From CAXBGS01 sp963975425 (GTDB lineage Bacteria > Planctomycetota > Planctomycetia > Pirellulales > Pirellulaceae): a DNA stretch of 64,000 bases. Each line of letters opens with the position of its first letter. Within the stretch, counting starts at the first letter, position 1. The notes below the pieces were generated by a model, which was not told the origin of the DNA, did no database searches, and saw only the letters and a list, made by a program, of their open reading frames with translations. Location of the stretch: contig CAXBGS010000001.1 in assembly GCA_963975425.1 (NCBI GenBank), forward strand, positions 1,302,001 to 1,366,000. The letters are read 5' to 3'. Shown piece by piece: positions 33,904-43,403 of the stretch. The translations under genes and the position numbers were made by a program.

Positions 33904-35487
33904 ATGCACACGACACCGCTGAATTGCGAATCCGTGCCAGTTGTGAATGTTGCCGCGCAAGAGAGCTCGAAAACACCGAATGCTCCAACCGACCGATCGT
34001 CCCGATTCTTTAAAAGCGACCATCTCAAAAGGGACCTGCAGGGACGAACGCACCGAAGTGGTGCAATCACCGTCGCTTCGCAAGGATTTTTGTTCGCATT
34101 GAACATGGGCACAACGATGGTTTTGGCGCGACAACTGGTACCCGAAGACTTCGGATTGATCGCGATGGTTCAGGTCGTCACGGGATTCCTTCAAGTATTT
34201 CGTGACGGAGGGCTCTCAATGGCAACCATTCAACAACCCGAAATCACCCATGAACAAGTGTCCGTCCTGTTTTGGCTCAATTTGGGCCTCAGCGGATTAC
34301 TTGCATTGGTTGCAATCGCAATTGCGCCAGCCGTTGCCTGGATATATTCCGAGCCACGATTGACGATGATCACTGCCACCATGGGGCTGAGCTACTTGAT
34401 TTCCGGTTCCGTCGTTCAGCATCGCGCTTTGATGGCTCGACAGATGCAGTTTGGACGTCTAGCGATGATAGCGACATGCGCCACTATCACGGGTTCCGCG
34501 ACTGCCATCGTGATGGCTTGGTCGACGAGAAGCTACTGGGCGTTGGTTGCAATCCCGATCGTGACAGCGTCGACGGAATTGATCTTAATTTGGTACTGTT
34601 GCAGATGGATGCCCTCTCGTCCTCGTCGTGGAACCGGAGCTAACGTAATGGTCCGCTTCGGCGGTAATTATATGGCTGCTCAAGCAATTAATTATGTGAG
34701 TCGTAGTTCTGACAATTTTATCATCGGAATTACGAGCGGTTCGTCAGTACTAGGCGTTTACGCGAAAGCCTACGGGCTACTGCTCTTGCCACTCCGTCAG
34801 TTTCTCGTTCCGATCAGCTCTGTCACCGTGCCTGCATTAAGCCGGCTGACGAATGACCCGACTGCTTTTCGCAAGTTCTTCTTGCGACAAGGCGCCTTCG
34901 TTGTAACAACGGCGGGCATGGTCGTTTTCTATTGTGCAGCGGCAGCCCCTGAACTTGTTTGCATCGTGTTGGGTGATCAATGGTCTGAGGCGGTGCCGAT
35001 TTTTTGGTGCCTCGCTCCGGGAGCTTTTCTCTCTACCACCAATATATGCGGGACATGGGTTTGCGCGACTCATGGTCTTGCAAGTCGACAGCGAAACGTG
35101 GCCCTATTTGCGGCGCCAACGTACTTGATTGCCTTCTTGATCGGAAGCCATTGGGGAGGTATTGGGGTCGCTGCGGGATATAGCATCGCTTGCGGTCTAA
35201 TTCGACATCCAGTTTTCACTTATTGCCTTCGGGATCTACCGATTCTCGCCAAGGATATTTGGGGGTTGACCGTGCGACCGATGATATTCGGGACATTATT
35301 TCTACTCGCAAGCGGCGCGGTTGCTGTGTGGTTGCCATCCGACGTTTTTCTGTTGCTTGCAGTAAAGTCGGCAATGTTCCTGGCAACGTTAGCAATGATG
35401 GTGCAAATTGGTTGGCTTCCCGGTTGGCACGGGCTTCTCCTTAGTTTTCGTGTCGTGCAGCCAAATCGAATTTCTGAGCCAGCATAG
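33904..35487 (+). CDS. Polysaccharide flippase (Wzx/WzxC-like, MOP superfamily)
   Basis: A 527-residue polytopic membrane protein with about 12–14 hydrophobic helices after a 45-residue charged N-terminus. Family marks are the first helix AITVASQGFLFALNMGTTMV followed by LARQLVPEDFGLIAMVQVVT, the segment GLSMATIQQPEITHEQVSVL, and mid-protein NYVSRSSDNFIIGITSGSSV. It should flip the lipid-linked repeat unit made by the cytoplasmic transferases across the inner membrane. Serine acetyltransferase-like and GT genes follow directly; the next ATG is right after this stop, so they are co-transcribed. The presence of both a flippase and a Wzy-like protein indicates a Wzx/Wzy pathway, not an ABC exporter. 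Confidence 0.92.
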   Translation: MHTTPLNCESVPVVNVAAQESSKTPNAPTDRSSRFFKSDHLKRDLQGRTHRSGAITVASQGFLFALNMGTTMVLARQLVPEDFGLIAMVQVVTGFLQVFRDGGLSMATIQQPEITHEQVSVLFWLNLGLSGLLALVAIAIAPAVAWIYSEPRLTMITATMGLSYLISGSVVQHRALMARQMQFGRLAMIATCATITGSATAIVMAWSTRSYWALVAIPIVTASTELILIWYCCRWMPSRPRRGTGANVMVRFGGNYMAAQAINYVSRSSDNFIIGITSGSSVLGVYAKAYGLLLLPLRQFLVPISSVTVPALSRLTNDPTAFRKFFLRQGAFVVTTAGMVVFYCAAAAPELVCIVLGDQWSEAVPIFWCLAPGAFLSTTNICGTWVCATHGLASRQRNVALFAAPTYLIAFLIGSHWGGIGVAAGYSIACGLIRHPVFTYCLRDLPILAKDIWGLTVRPMIFGTLFLLASGAVAVWLPSDVFLLLAVKSAMFLATLAMMVQIGWLPGWHGLLLSFRVVQPNRISEPA

Positions 35488-35994
35488 ATGTCGCCGCATC
35501 AATTGATTAGCTACGTGTTTGATTCAAAACGTCACCTAAAAGCAAACTACCGACGTTGTAAGACGTGCCATCACAGTTCTTTCCGAGTGATTCGCTGGCT
35601 AGAACCTATTCCAAGGTGGTTGATGCAGATTCAGAATGCTTGTGCGTTTTCGGCGTTGAGTGAATGGCACCCTTCGACGGAATTCCCTCATCCCATTGGG
35701 ATTGTGATAGGTGACGGCGTCGTCGTCGAAGAGGGTTGCACGATCTGGCAAAACGTCACCTTGGGAAGTCACGGGAAGATCGGGGAAGTCATGGCATATC
35801 CTCGAGTCGGTCGCAACGTCCGTATTTACTGCAATGCAACTATCATTGGCGGAATTAGCGTCGGTGAGAATTCTGTTGTAGGCGCGAACTCGGTTGTCAC
35901 CACATCGGTTCCTGCCAATTCCGTGGTCGTCGGTTCACCAGCACGCGTGGTTCGAACGTTGGATGTCGATCAAACCGTCGGATGTCAGGCATGA
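35488..35994 (+). CDS. Serine acetyltransferase-like hexapeptide-repeat acyltransferase
   Basis: A 168-residue protein starting immediately after the flippase stop. The C-terminal ~90 residues form a left-handed beta-helix of hexapeptide repeats (IGIVIGDGVVVEEGCTIWQN, VGRNVRIYCNATIIGG, NSVVGANSVVTTSVPANSVV). They end with the usual VGSPARVVRTL. The N-terminal part is alpha-helical as in serine O-acetyltransferases, but shorter. In polysaccharide loci such proteins usually O- or N-acetylate a sugar on the nucleotide or lipid-linked unit rather than make cysteine precursors. That role is inferred from context. Confidence 0.85.
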   Translation: MSPHQLISYVFDSKRHLKANYRRCKTCHHSSFRVIRWLEPIPRWLMQIQNACAFSALSEWHPSTEFPHPIGIVIGDGVVVEEGCTIWQNVTLGSHGKIGEVMAYPRVGRNVRIYCNATIIGGISVGENSVVGANSVVTTSVPANSVVVGSPARVVRTLDVDQTVGCQA

Positions 35995-36063
35995 CGCAAA
36001 ACACTGTCGCTTCGGCTAAATGCTGATGATGGGCTGCATTTCATTAAGCGAGGTAGAATTGCT

Positions 36064-37005
36064 GTGAAGGTTGCTGTGATCAGCGTTTTCTATAACCGTG
36101 AAAGCGTGGTGGCGCGATCGGCGGAAAGTCTGCTCAGTCAGACTTGCAACGACTATAAGATTTGCTTGGTCGATGATGGATCTACCGATGGTACCTTTGA
36201 CGAGCTAAAGAAATTCGAGTCACCAATTTGCGAGGTTCGGTCTTCGCAGAATCTCGGCTTTACGAAACAATTGATTCACACGATTAACAACATTGATAGC
36301 GAATACATCGCTATTCATGGCTCGGGAGATATCTCTTATCCGGAACGCTTGGCCGAGCAAATGAAAATGCTTGACAATGACCCCGAGATCGGTGTCGTCG
36401 GTTGCAACATTGTCGAAGATCGTGGTCCGGAATTGCCTCGCATGGAGCACCTTCGTCATGTTGATCGAGATTCGTCAGATCGTCTCCTGCACGAGAATTT
36501 CTTAATTCACGGAGAGGCGATGATTCGCCGATCGACCTATGACCAAGTGGGTGGTTATCGGCCGTTTTTTGCTTTTGCGCAGGATCGCGATCTTTGGTGC
36601 CGGATCAGTCGAGTCTCGCAATTTGGCAATTGTGAGCAAGTCTTGTATGAAAGAACCTTTCAGGATGACGGCGTTGCGGTAAAACCGAAATCACGTCTCG
36701 CTCAATTCGCCTTTTCTGACTTTGCGATTTACTGCCACAAAGAGTGTCTCGCCGGTCGCGATGACCCATTGGATCGGTTGGGGCCTGCAGCAATGCTTCT
36801 ACGTGCTCCGTCGGCGCGTTTAACGGAGAAAGTCATCCATCAATCACTTCGACTTCTCAATCAGGACCAAGATGGATTGGCTCATGCACTTGCTCGCGCG
36901 GGTCACGTGTATCGCCCTTCCATGCGCACGAGAATCGGCTTGTTCGCCTTGAAGTACCCGTTTCTTTGGGCTTGGCTGCGACGTATCCGTCACACGAATA
37001 GATAA
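36064..37005 (+). CDS. GT2 family glycosyltransferase
   Basis: A 313-residue protein from a GTG start. The GT-A fold begins at KVAVISVFYNRESVVARSAE with the nucleotide-binding LVDDGSTDGTFDEL. In place of the usual DxD there is AIHGSGDISYPERLAEQM. The acceptor/base region is IRRSTYDQVGGYRPFFAFAQ followed by DRDLWCRISRV. The sequence after ~240 is a short helical tail without membrane segments. Predicted inverting transferase that adds one sugar of the repeat unit at the cytoplasmic face. The donor sugar is unknown. 69 bp after the acetyltransferase gene, same strand. Confidence 0.9.
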   Translation: MKVAVISVFYNRESVVARSAESLLSQTCNDYKICLVDDGSTDGTFDELKKFESPICEVRSSQNLGFTKQLIHTINNIDSEYIAIHGSGDISYPERLAEQMKMLDNDPEIGVVGCNIVEDRGPELPRMEHLRHVDRDSSDRLLHENFLIHGEAMIRRSTYDQVGGYRPFFAFAQDRDLWCRISRVSQFGNCEQVLYERTFQDDGVAVKPKSRLAQFAFSDFAIYCHKECLAGRDDPLDRLGPAAMLLRAPSARLTEKVIHQSLRLLNQDQDGLAHALARAGHVYRPSMRTRIGLFALKYPFLWAWLRRIRHTNR

Positions 37006-37084
37006 TTGCGATGCCACCGGAACCACACGAATGTTCTTGCAAGAACCTGGATTGCGATGCAATTCTTGCAGAACTTGCCTGCCG

Positions 37085-38131
37085 ATGAATAGTTCACTCG
37101 TTAGCGTTATTATCCCTTGCTACAACGCCGCAAGCACAATCGGTGAGACCATCGAAAGCGTTTTGGCTCAATCACATACCGCCGTAGAAATCATCGTTGT
37201 TGACGACGGTTCCACCGATAATTCTCTACAGGTATTGGCAGGCTATCGAGATCGCATTCGGTTGGTTTCGGGACCCAATCGAGGTGGGTGTGCGGCGCGT
37301 AATACAGGATTCGATCTTTCTGCAGGAGAATATATTCAATTCTTAGATGCCGATGACTTAATTCACCCAGAGAAACTGCGGATTCAAATCGAACAAATTA
37401 ATGAGCGTAGAGATGCCGCCGCAATGGCTTGTCGATGGCATTTCATGGGAGACGCGAAACGCTTCGATTGTTTAGGACAAGAGGCAAGAAATGAAGTCAC
37501 CATTGAGATGCCGGGACGTGAGTTTCTTGCTCAACACATTCTTGGAAACATCAAGCGGATCCTGAATCCACGCGGTCGTGTGGAGATCGGCTACCTCAGT
37601 ACTTCGTGTTGGCTCATCCCTCGGACTTTGTTCCTGTCGACGGGCGGTTGGAATGAGGGCCTCCGCATGTGCCAGGATAGCGAGTTTGTCGATCGCCTAT
37701 GCGTTGTGTCATCGCGAGTTGTGTCGACCAACATGTTTGCAGTACAGTTTCGGGCCGACAGTAAGAACAGCGTGAGTAAAGGCAAGTCTAGAAGACACGC
37801 TGAATCCTATCTGGAATACTGCCGACTCCGCCATGAACTGTTCACGAAAGCGCAGATTGAGTTCGCTGATTCGGCAGTTGAATTAAGCTATCTTAACTTT
37901 CTAAAAAGATTCGAAGGCCGTTATCGTGATCTCGATCGAATCGCCCTCAACAACATTCGGGGGCACAAAGACTCTCTCAGCGATGCCGTGCTCGGGCTAG
38001 GGAAATCCGTTCTTTTTCGCATCTTGGGGACGCGAAATGCCGCAAGGGTATGTCTGCGCGTGATGCGGTCTCGGCTCAAACGTTTGGAGTCGCAGGTGAG
38101 GGTTCCTCAGAATTGTCCACATAGACCTTAA
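37085..38131 (+). CDS. GT2 family glycosyltransferase
   Basis: A 348-residue protein; ATG 37085 is placed right before the GT-A start VSVIIPCYNAASTIGETIES. Nucleotide-binding motif VVDDGSTDNS, DxD motif in IQFLDADDLIHPEKL, and a further segment RTLFLSTGGWNEGLRMCQDS with the likely catalytic base Asp. The last ~90 residues are helical and basic. An inverting transferase for the repeat unit; donor and linkage unknown. The stop (TAA) is 1 nt before the GTG of the next acetyltransferase gene, so the two are tightly coupled. Confidence 0.92.
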   Translation: MNSSLVSVIIPCYNAASTIGETIESVLAQSHTAVEIIVVDDGSTDNSLQVLAGYRDRIRLVSGPNRGGCAARNTGFDLSAGEYIQFLDADDLIHPEKLRIQIEQINERRDAAAMACRWHFMGDAKRFDCLGQEARNEVTIEMPGREFLAQHILGNIKRILNPRGRVEIGYLSTSCWLIPRTLFLSTGGWNEGLRMCQDSEFVDRLCVVSSRVVSTNMFAVQFRADSKNSVSKGKSRRHAESYLEYCRLRHELFTKAQIEFADSAVELSYLNFLKRFEGRYRDLDRIALNNIRGHKDSLSDAVLGLGKSVLFRILGTRNAARVCLRVMRSRLKRLESQVRVPQNCPHRP

Positions 38132-38132
38132 T

Positions 38133-38675
38133 GTGATCAATTTCAAGTCGCTCAAATTTGATGTGTTGCTCTATGTATGCAATCGCATCGTGAACCACCT
38201 TCCATTTCACTTGGTTCGCGAGTTGTTCTATCGCCGCGTGATGGGTTTTGAAATCGGCCGGACCTCGGCAATCTTGATGGGGAGCTGGTTCGATGGACGC
38301 AACAATCTGACAATCGGAAATCATGTCGTAATCAACCAGAATTGCAGGATAGACAACCGAGGAGGAATATCGATTGGCGAAAACGTTTCCATATCACCGG
38401 AAGTTCATCTGCTAACGGCCGATCACATTATCAATAGTCCCACATTTGAAGGCCGGACTCGGCCAATTGTCATTGAGGATTTTGTCTTCATTGGCTCACG
38501 TGCCACTGTTTTGCCAGGAGTTACGCTTGGACGTGGTGCGGTTGTCGCCGCTTGCGCCGTAGTGACGAAAGATGTTGCGCCATACTCGATCGTCGCGGGA
38601 GTCCCTGCCGAACCCATTGGTGCAAGGACTGAGTCGCTGCACTACACATTAGAGTATCGCCGTTTTCTCTTTTGA
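38133..38675 (+). CDS. Hexapeptide-repeat sugar O-acetyltransferase (LbH, WbbJ/Maa-like)
   Basis: A 180-residue protein from GTG 38133, 1 nt after the preceding stop. After a ~45-residue helical N-terminus come hexapeptide repeats: LTIGNHVVINQNCRIDNRGG, ISIGENVSISPEVHLLTADH and the sequence ending VVTKDVAPYSIVAGVPAEPI. The His in LLTADH is the expected catalytic residue of the maltose/galactoside acetyltransferase subfamily. The loop HIINSPTFEGRTRPIVIEDF is typical of that group. Predicted to acetylate a sugar in the repeat unit using acetyl-CoA. Second acetyltransferase of the locus. Confidence 0.9.
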   Translation: MINFKSLKFDVLLYVCNRIVNHLPFHLVRELFYRRVMGFEIGRTSAILMGSWFDGRNNLTIGNHVVINQNCRIDNRGGISIGENVSISPEVHLLTADHIINSPTFEGRTRPIVIEDFVFIGSRATVLPGVTLGRGAVVAACAVVTKDVAPYSIVAGVPAEPIGARTESLHYTLEYRRFLF

Positions 38676-38726
38676 CTTATGCGATCTAAAACTCATCCAA
38701 TTCCGAGTCGTTCAAGATCGATCGTC

Positions 38727-39923
38727 ATGAACCGAGTCGCTCTGATCACGGCGAAAGTCCCACCCGCTCGCGATGGGATAGGTGACTACGCCAGCCGGCT
38801 CGCGGAGGGCTTCGTCGCTTGTGGCAAAGAAGTTTTGTTGCTGACTTCACTCAATGAGGAACTGCCAACGCAAATCGACGGAGTTATCACGGAGTCACCT
38901 TTTAAATTAGATCGACGTGATGGCGTTTGGGGGCTGGTCGCCGCGATGGAGTCGCTCGACATCAAAGGTCAGCTTCCTGATGCGATCATTCTTCAATTTA
39001 ACCAATTCTCGTGGGGCAACTGGGGGCTCAATCTTGCGTTGCCAAACGTTATGTTGGCTATTAAGCAGCGTTGGCCAAGTGTTCAGCTCGGCGTCATGTT
39101 CCACGAAAAAGCCGTGCCGCCAACCAACTTTAAGTTTCGTGTCATGCGACTGTGGCAGACGCGGCAGTATCGCGCGCTCGCGAATGTTGCGGACGTTCGC
39201 TTCTTTTCTATTCAGCGTTGGGCGGATGAAGAGGCCTTACGGTCGCCGCACAAGCCTGCGATCCACTTACCCGTCGGCTCGAACCTCTCCCGCGTTAGCG
39301 ATTCGCGGGATGCGATCCGAACTCGATTGTTGATCTCGCCGGATGACATCGTGCTGGGAGTGTTCGGGGGCACACACGCATCGCGGCTGGTCGGGCACAT
39401 CGCAGCGGCAGTGCGTTCGGCCTCTCAGCACAACGTGAAAACGAAAGTCTTAGTCGTCGGCTCAGCTGGACCAGCACTGCGAACAATGCTCACAGAAGTG
39501 AGCTGTAATGTTGATTTGATTGATCTTGGCTACCAACCAACAAAATTGGCGAGCGAAGCCGTAGCAGCGATGGACGTAATGTTGGCGCCATTTACTGACG
39601 GCCTATCAACGCGCCGAGGCTCGGCCATCGCAGCATTGCAACAAGGTGTCGCGCTGTTGAGTACTGATGGCTCATTGACCGATGACTTGTTACGCAATCA
39701 CAACGGGCGATCATTTGTTTTGACACCCGTCCGAAGCATCGATGCCTATGCGATGGCGGCGGTCCAAATGGTCGACGACAATCAACGCAGGAATCAGATA
39801 GCAAAATCAGGGGCAGTGTTGTATCGCCAATGTTTTGATTGGAAAGTGATCACTAAAAGGATCATTGACCAATTGACAATGTTGCCTGTTGTTAAAAAGC
39901 CTTCGCAGGATATTCTGGCGTGA
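38727..39923 (+). CDS. GT4-like glycosyltransferase
   Basis: About 398 residues from ATG 38727, just before the GT-B start RVALITAKVPPARDGIGDYA; an in-frame ATG at 38679 adds 16 residues without family pattern. The N-terminal Rossmann half has the donor-entry Gly-rich loop GIGDYASRLAEGF. The C-terminal half has VLGVFGGTHASRL and, at the usual EX7E position, the variant APFTDGLSTRRGSAIAALQQ, which lacks the first Glu. This variant occurs in one branch of GT4-like transferases. The 3' end overlaps the methyltransferase start by 4 bp (GTGA). A transferase for the repeat unit is inferred from context. Confidence 0.82.
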   Translation: MNRVALITAKVPPARDGIGDYASRLAEGFVACGKEVLLLTSLNEELPTQIDGVITESPFKLDRRDGVWGLVAAMESLDIKGQLPDAIILQFNQFSWGNWGLNLALPNVMLAIKQRWPSVQLGVMFHEKAVPPTNFKFRVMRLWQTRQYRALANVADVRFFSIQRWADEEALRSPHKPAIHLPVGSNLSRVSDSRDAIRTRLLISPDDIVLGVFGGTHASRLVGHIAAAVRSASQHNVKTKVLVVGSAGPALRTMLTEVSCNVDLIDLGYQPTKLASEAVAAMDVMLAPFTDGLSTRRGSAIAALQQGVALLSTDGSLTDDLLRNHNGRSFVLTPVRSIDAYAMAAVQMVDDNQRRNQIAKSGAVLYRQCFDWKVITKRIIDQLTMLPVVKKPSQDILA

Positions 39924-40747
39924 TCGCAATCCACCGACAAATCAAGCCGTTCGCTAGGTCCCTCGTTCTGAAACTCCCGAAGCCGCTTAGCGAACCCTTT
40001 TTCAGATGGACGCACCGTAGGCACATTCGACATCTACTTGAGCAAACAGGGGTTGCGCGGATTCAGCGATGGTTTGTCGATCATCATCCATTGTGTGTTC
40101 ACAAAGGTCCCTTTCGTGGAATGCAATATATCGGATCCAGCGCCGGCAGCACTTTAGTCCCGAAGTTAGTCGGGTGTTACGAGCAAGAGTTACACGAGGC
40201 CCTGCTTGAATCGCTTTCGTCCTCGCCGCCGGTGATCATTGACATTGGCTGTGCCGAGGGATACTACGCCGTCGGGTGCGCGCTAAAGGTTCCTGCCAGC
40301 CGGACGCTCGCCTTCGATATTGACCCGGTTGCGCGGCGAAGCACAAGCGAACTCGCGGATCTCAATGACGTAACAGATCGAGTGGAGATTCGTTCTTGCT
40401 GCACCATCGAGGTTCTCAAGCAAGCGGCCATTCCTGGGGCACTCGTAATTTGTGACTGCGAAGGGGGCGAATGGGAGCTCTTAAGACCCGATATTGCAAC
40501 GAGTTTGTCTGATGCTCGTATCATTGTCGAGCTGCACGCGGATGATATGGAAGAAGCAGCGCGCGAAATGTCCCAGCGTTTCGATACCACACATGAATGT
40601 AAACGTATTGCGGTTACATCAAGGAGTATCGATCTATGTGGCTCCGTTCTCCATGAACTGAGTCCAGAGGATAAGAAGATCGCTATCTCAGAGATGAGAA
40701 GGTCTGACCAATTGTGGCTCTATCTCACGCCGATTCAGAATGGCTAG
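39920..40747 (+). CDS. SAM-dependent methyltransferase, FkbM-like
   Basis: A 275-residue protein from a GTG overlapping the previous stop (GTGA). The Rossmann methyltransferase motif I is VIIDIGCAEGYYAVGCAL and the acidic end of strand 2 is LAFDIDPVARRS. The strand-4 motif is ALVICDCEGGEWELL, followed by ARIIVELHADDMEEA. The N-terminal ~85 residues are basic and helical. No membrane segment. Probably O-methylates a sugar of the repeat unit or of its end, which in other systems can cap chain growth. Overlaps the next GT gene by 8 bp. Confidence 0.8.
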   Translation: MIAIHRQIKPFARSLVLKLPKPLSEPFFRWTHRRHIRHLLEQTGVARIQRWFVDHHPLCVHKGPFRGMQYIGSSAGSTLVPKLVGCYEQELHEALLESLSSSPPVIIDIGCAEGYYAVGCALKVPASRTLAFDIDPVARRSTSELADLNDVTDRVEIRSCCTIEVLKQAAIPGALVICDCEGGEWELLRPDIATSLSDARIIVELHADDMEEAAREMSQRFDTTHECKRIAVTSRSIDLCGSVLHELSPEDKKIAISEMRRSDQLWLYLTPIQNG

Positions 40748-41891
40748 TCCAAACACATTGGTTGTCATGCCCCTTGCCGAGCAGCGCGGTGGCGCTGAAT
40801 TGGCCTTGATGCACTTGCTCGCGCAATCGTCGCTTCCGTCTCGAACCAAATGGGCAATCGCTTTTCTTGAGGAAGGACCGATGGTCGAACAAGCACACCG
40901 GCTCGGCGCCGCAGTGCGGGTAATCCGATCCGGACGACTTCGTCAAGTAAATTCCTACATCGACTGCGTACATTCGATCGCACGATGGGCAGTCGAGATC
41001 AACGCTTCCACCATTATAGGTTGGATGTCCAAGGCACAGTTGTATGGCGGACCGGCGGGGATGCTGGCGCGTAAACCCGCGGTGTGGTTCCAGCATGGGA
41101 TTCCCGGAGGAGCGATCGACTGGATCGCATCTGCGATCCCTGCTAAAGGTGTCTTGTGTTGTTCAGAGCAGGTTGCTGCGATGCAGCGACGGTCGTTTCC
41201 TCGTCATGATATTCGTGTCGTGTATCCCGGCGTTGAACTTGAGCGATTCGATTCGGACTCACTGCCTAGCCCTGCCCAGGCTCGGCAGGAACTTGCTATC
41301 CCGGCGGACGGTCCACTCGTTGGGATTGTCGCTCGATTGCAGCGATGGAAGGGAGTGCACGTTGTGCTGGAGGCCATGGAACACTTATGGGAATCGTTCC
41401 CCAATGCACGTTGTGTCGTGGTCGGCGGCGAGCATTCGCTGGAGCGTGCGTATGCAACCAAAATTACAGAATTTGCTTCAAAGGTTTCAAGACCCGATCG
41501 ACTGCATCTAGTCGGCCAACAGTCGGACGCGCCTATCTGGATGCAGGCGATGGATGTCGTTGTCCATGCATCACGAAAAGAGCCTTTTGGCATGGTGGTA
41601 ATCGAGGCGATGTCGCTCGGAAAGCCTGTGGTCGCTTCCATACCCGGCGGACCGGCGGAGGTGATCACCAATGGCGTGGATGGGCTGCTGGTCAATTTTG
41701 GAGATGCCCGTCAGCTTGGTCAGGCTATTGGGTTCTTTCTGAATGATCCGAACTTAATGGAACGTTGCGGTCGCGCCGCAAAAATTCGAGCAGCCGATTT
41801 TTCAGCGATCCATTTTTCCGGAAATGTTTCTGACGCAGTGTCGTCATTGCTCGCCGTTTCAAATCCTCATCGAGAGCAAACCGTTGATTGA
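40740..41891 (+). CDS. GT4 family glycosyltransferase
   Basis: A 383-residue GT-B protein. The N-terminal half has the GG-loop VMPLAEQRGGAELALMHLLA. The C-terminal half starts at VGIVARLQRWKGVHVVLEAM and holds the EX7E motif in RKEPFGMVVIEAMSLGKPVV, then PAEVITNGVDGLLV. All are standard for retaining GT4 enzymes. Its ATG lies 8 bp inside the methyltransferase gene, so translation is coupled. Adds one sugar to the lipid-linked unit; the donor is unknown. Confidence 0.93.
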   Translation: MASPNTLVVMPLAEQRGGAELALMHLLAQSSLPSRTKWAIAFLEEGPMVEQAHRLGAAVRVIRSGRLRQVNSYIDCVHSIARWAVEINASTIIGWMSKAQLYGGPAGMLARKPAVWFQHGIPGGAIDWIASAIPAKGVLCCSEQVAAMQRRSFPRHDIRVVYPGVELERFDSDSLPSPAQARQELAIPADGPLVGIVARLQRWKGVHVVLEAMEHLWESFPNARCVVVGGEHSLERAYATKITEFASKVSRPDRLHLVGQQSDAPIWMQAMDVVVHASRKEPFGMVVIEAMSLGKPVVASIPGGPAEVITNGVDGLLVNFGDARQLGQAIGFFLNDPNLMERCGRAAKIRAADFSAIHFSGNVSDAVSSLLAVSNPHREQTVD

Positions 41892-41921
41892 CACCCGACA
41901 TGATTCACGGGTACGTAAGTC

Positions 41922-43403
41922 GTGAATCGCTCCGACCAGCATTTCGTCACGTTTCCATGGTCGATTTCGCACTTGGGATCGGCAGTCATGCTGACGGGGA
42001 TATTTTTTGGATTGACATTCTTGCTTACCGAGTTGGCTTTAGGAGGAAAGGCTCGCTATGTCGTTGCCGGCTTGTTGGGCGGGTTCATGTCAGTGCTTGC
42101 GGTTCATCAGCCAAAGCAAGCGGTCATCGCACTTCTGTGTTTTTTGACGTTCTTCGCTGAACTTCGCAGAGTTCTTCTGTATGTGGCTGATTGGTCGGGA
42201 GCCGATCCCTTTCTCCTGATTGGCCCTGGGGTCGCCGTTTTGCTTGTGTCCCGGCTTGTATTCGGTCAAGCCTCTCTTCCCCAGACTCGACTGAGTCAAT
42301 CCATCTTCTATTTAATTCTGTACATGGGGCTACAAATACTGAATCCTTTGCAGGGTGGATTACTTGTTGGGGTCGCCGGTTCGATGTTCTATGTGGTGCC
42401 CTTGCTTTGGTTTTGGATTGGGCGCGAAATCGCGGACAGAGATCTCGTTTGTACGATTTTGTTGAAAGTAATCGTTCCGATTGCTTTGCTAACGGCCGCA
42501 ATGGGTATTTATCAATCATTTTTCGGCTTTTTGCCTCATCAACAGACTTGGATCGACAACCACTCTTATGCGGCGATCATGCTGGCGTTTGACACGGCTC
42601 GTCCGTTCTCTACGTTCACATCGGGACAAGAATTCGCCGCCTATATGGGAATCGGCGCTGCGGTGGCAACATCCTACGCTCTGGCGGCGGGCAAGAAACA
42701 GTTCTTACTATTGCTGCCCATGTTCTTGCTAGCCATTTTTGTCCAAGGCAGTCGCGGGCCGATTCTCGGTTTCGCCGGAGTGATCGCTTTGTTGTGGGCG
42801 TTTCAAGGCGCGAACCCACAACTTTGGTTCCCGCGATTCGCAGTTGCAATCAGCTTGGGGATAGCGATCGGCTACCTCTCACTTGGCTCGATCGGCCGGA
42901 TCAACGGTAGCCACACTTTCGATGCGGCAGCCCGTCACCAAATTGAAGGGTTGACCAATCCGCTAAACGAAGAAAAGAGTACAGCGAAAGGCCATGCATC
43001 GATGAAGGTCAATGGTGTGATACAAGGGTTCCTCCAGCCATATGGAATGGGGCTGGGTTATACCACGATGGCCGCGAGCAAGTTCGGCAGTGGCGGTGTG
43101 GGAACTGAGGTTGATCTGTCGAACATGTTTGTATCGCTTGGTGCTCCGGGTGGTCTGTTGTATCTGTTTGTCGTGGTTCAAATTGTTCGATTGGCCATAT
43201 CGCAATGGGCGCGGACGCGAAGCGCCACGAGCCTGGCGACTGGTGCCGTTTTGGTGGCATGCTTCGGACAGTGGCTGAGTGGCTCGATGTACTCGATAAC
43301 TCCGGTTGTTTGGATCTTGGTCGGACATATGGATGCCGAACAATGGTGGTTCGACCGCGGCGATTTGATTCTCGAAACAGGATCGTTGAGAGACGAATCA
43401 TGA
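41922..43403 (+). CDS. O-antigen ligase / polymerase-like membrane protein (Wzy role)
   Basis: A 493-residue protein from a GTG start with about 11–12 hydrophobic helices. The Wzy_C/O-antigen-ligase signature is the periplasmic loop and following helix around FVQGSRGPILGFAGVIALLW. Before it are HSYAAIMLAFDTARPFSTFT and GQEFAAYMGIGAAVATSYAL, typical of this superfamily. After it, YGMGLGYTTMAASKFGSGGV is a second periplasmic loop. In a cluster with a Wzx flippase and a Wzz/kinase it most likely polymerises repeat units on the outer face of the inner membrane. A ligase function cannot be excluded by sequence. Its stop overlaps the next small gene (ATGA). Confidence 0.88.
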   Translation: MNRSDQHFVTFPWSISHLGSAVMLTGIFFGLTFLLTELALGGKARYVVAGLLGGFMSVLAVHQPKQAVIALLCFLTFFAELRRVLLYVADWSGADPFLLIGPGVAVLLVSRLVFGQASLPQTRLSQSIFYLILYMGLQILNPLQGGLLVGVAGSMFYVVPLLWFWIGREIADRDLVCTILLKVIVPIALLTAAMGIYQSFFGFLPHQQTWIDNHSYAAIMLAFDTARPFSTFTSGQEFAAYMGIGAAVATSYALAAGKKQFLLLLPMFLLAIFVQGSRGPILGFAGVIALLWAFQGANPQLWFPRFAVAISLGIAIGYLSLGSIGRINGSHTFDAAARHQIEGLTNPLNEEKSTAKGHASMKVNGVIQGFLQPYGMGLGYTTMAASKFGSGGVGTEVDLSNMFVSLGAPGGLLYLFVVVQIVRLAISQWARTRSATSLATGAVLVACFGQWLSGSMYSITPVVWILVGHMDAEQWWFDRGDLILETGSLRDES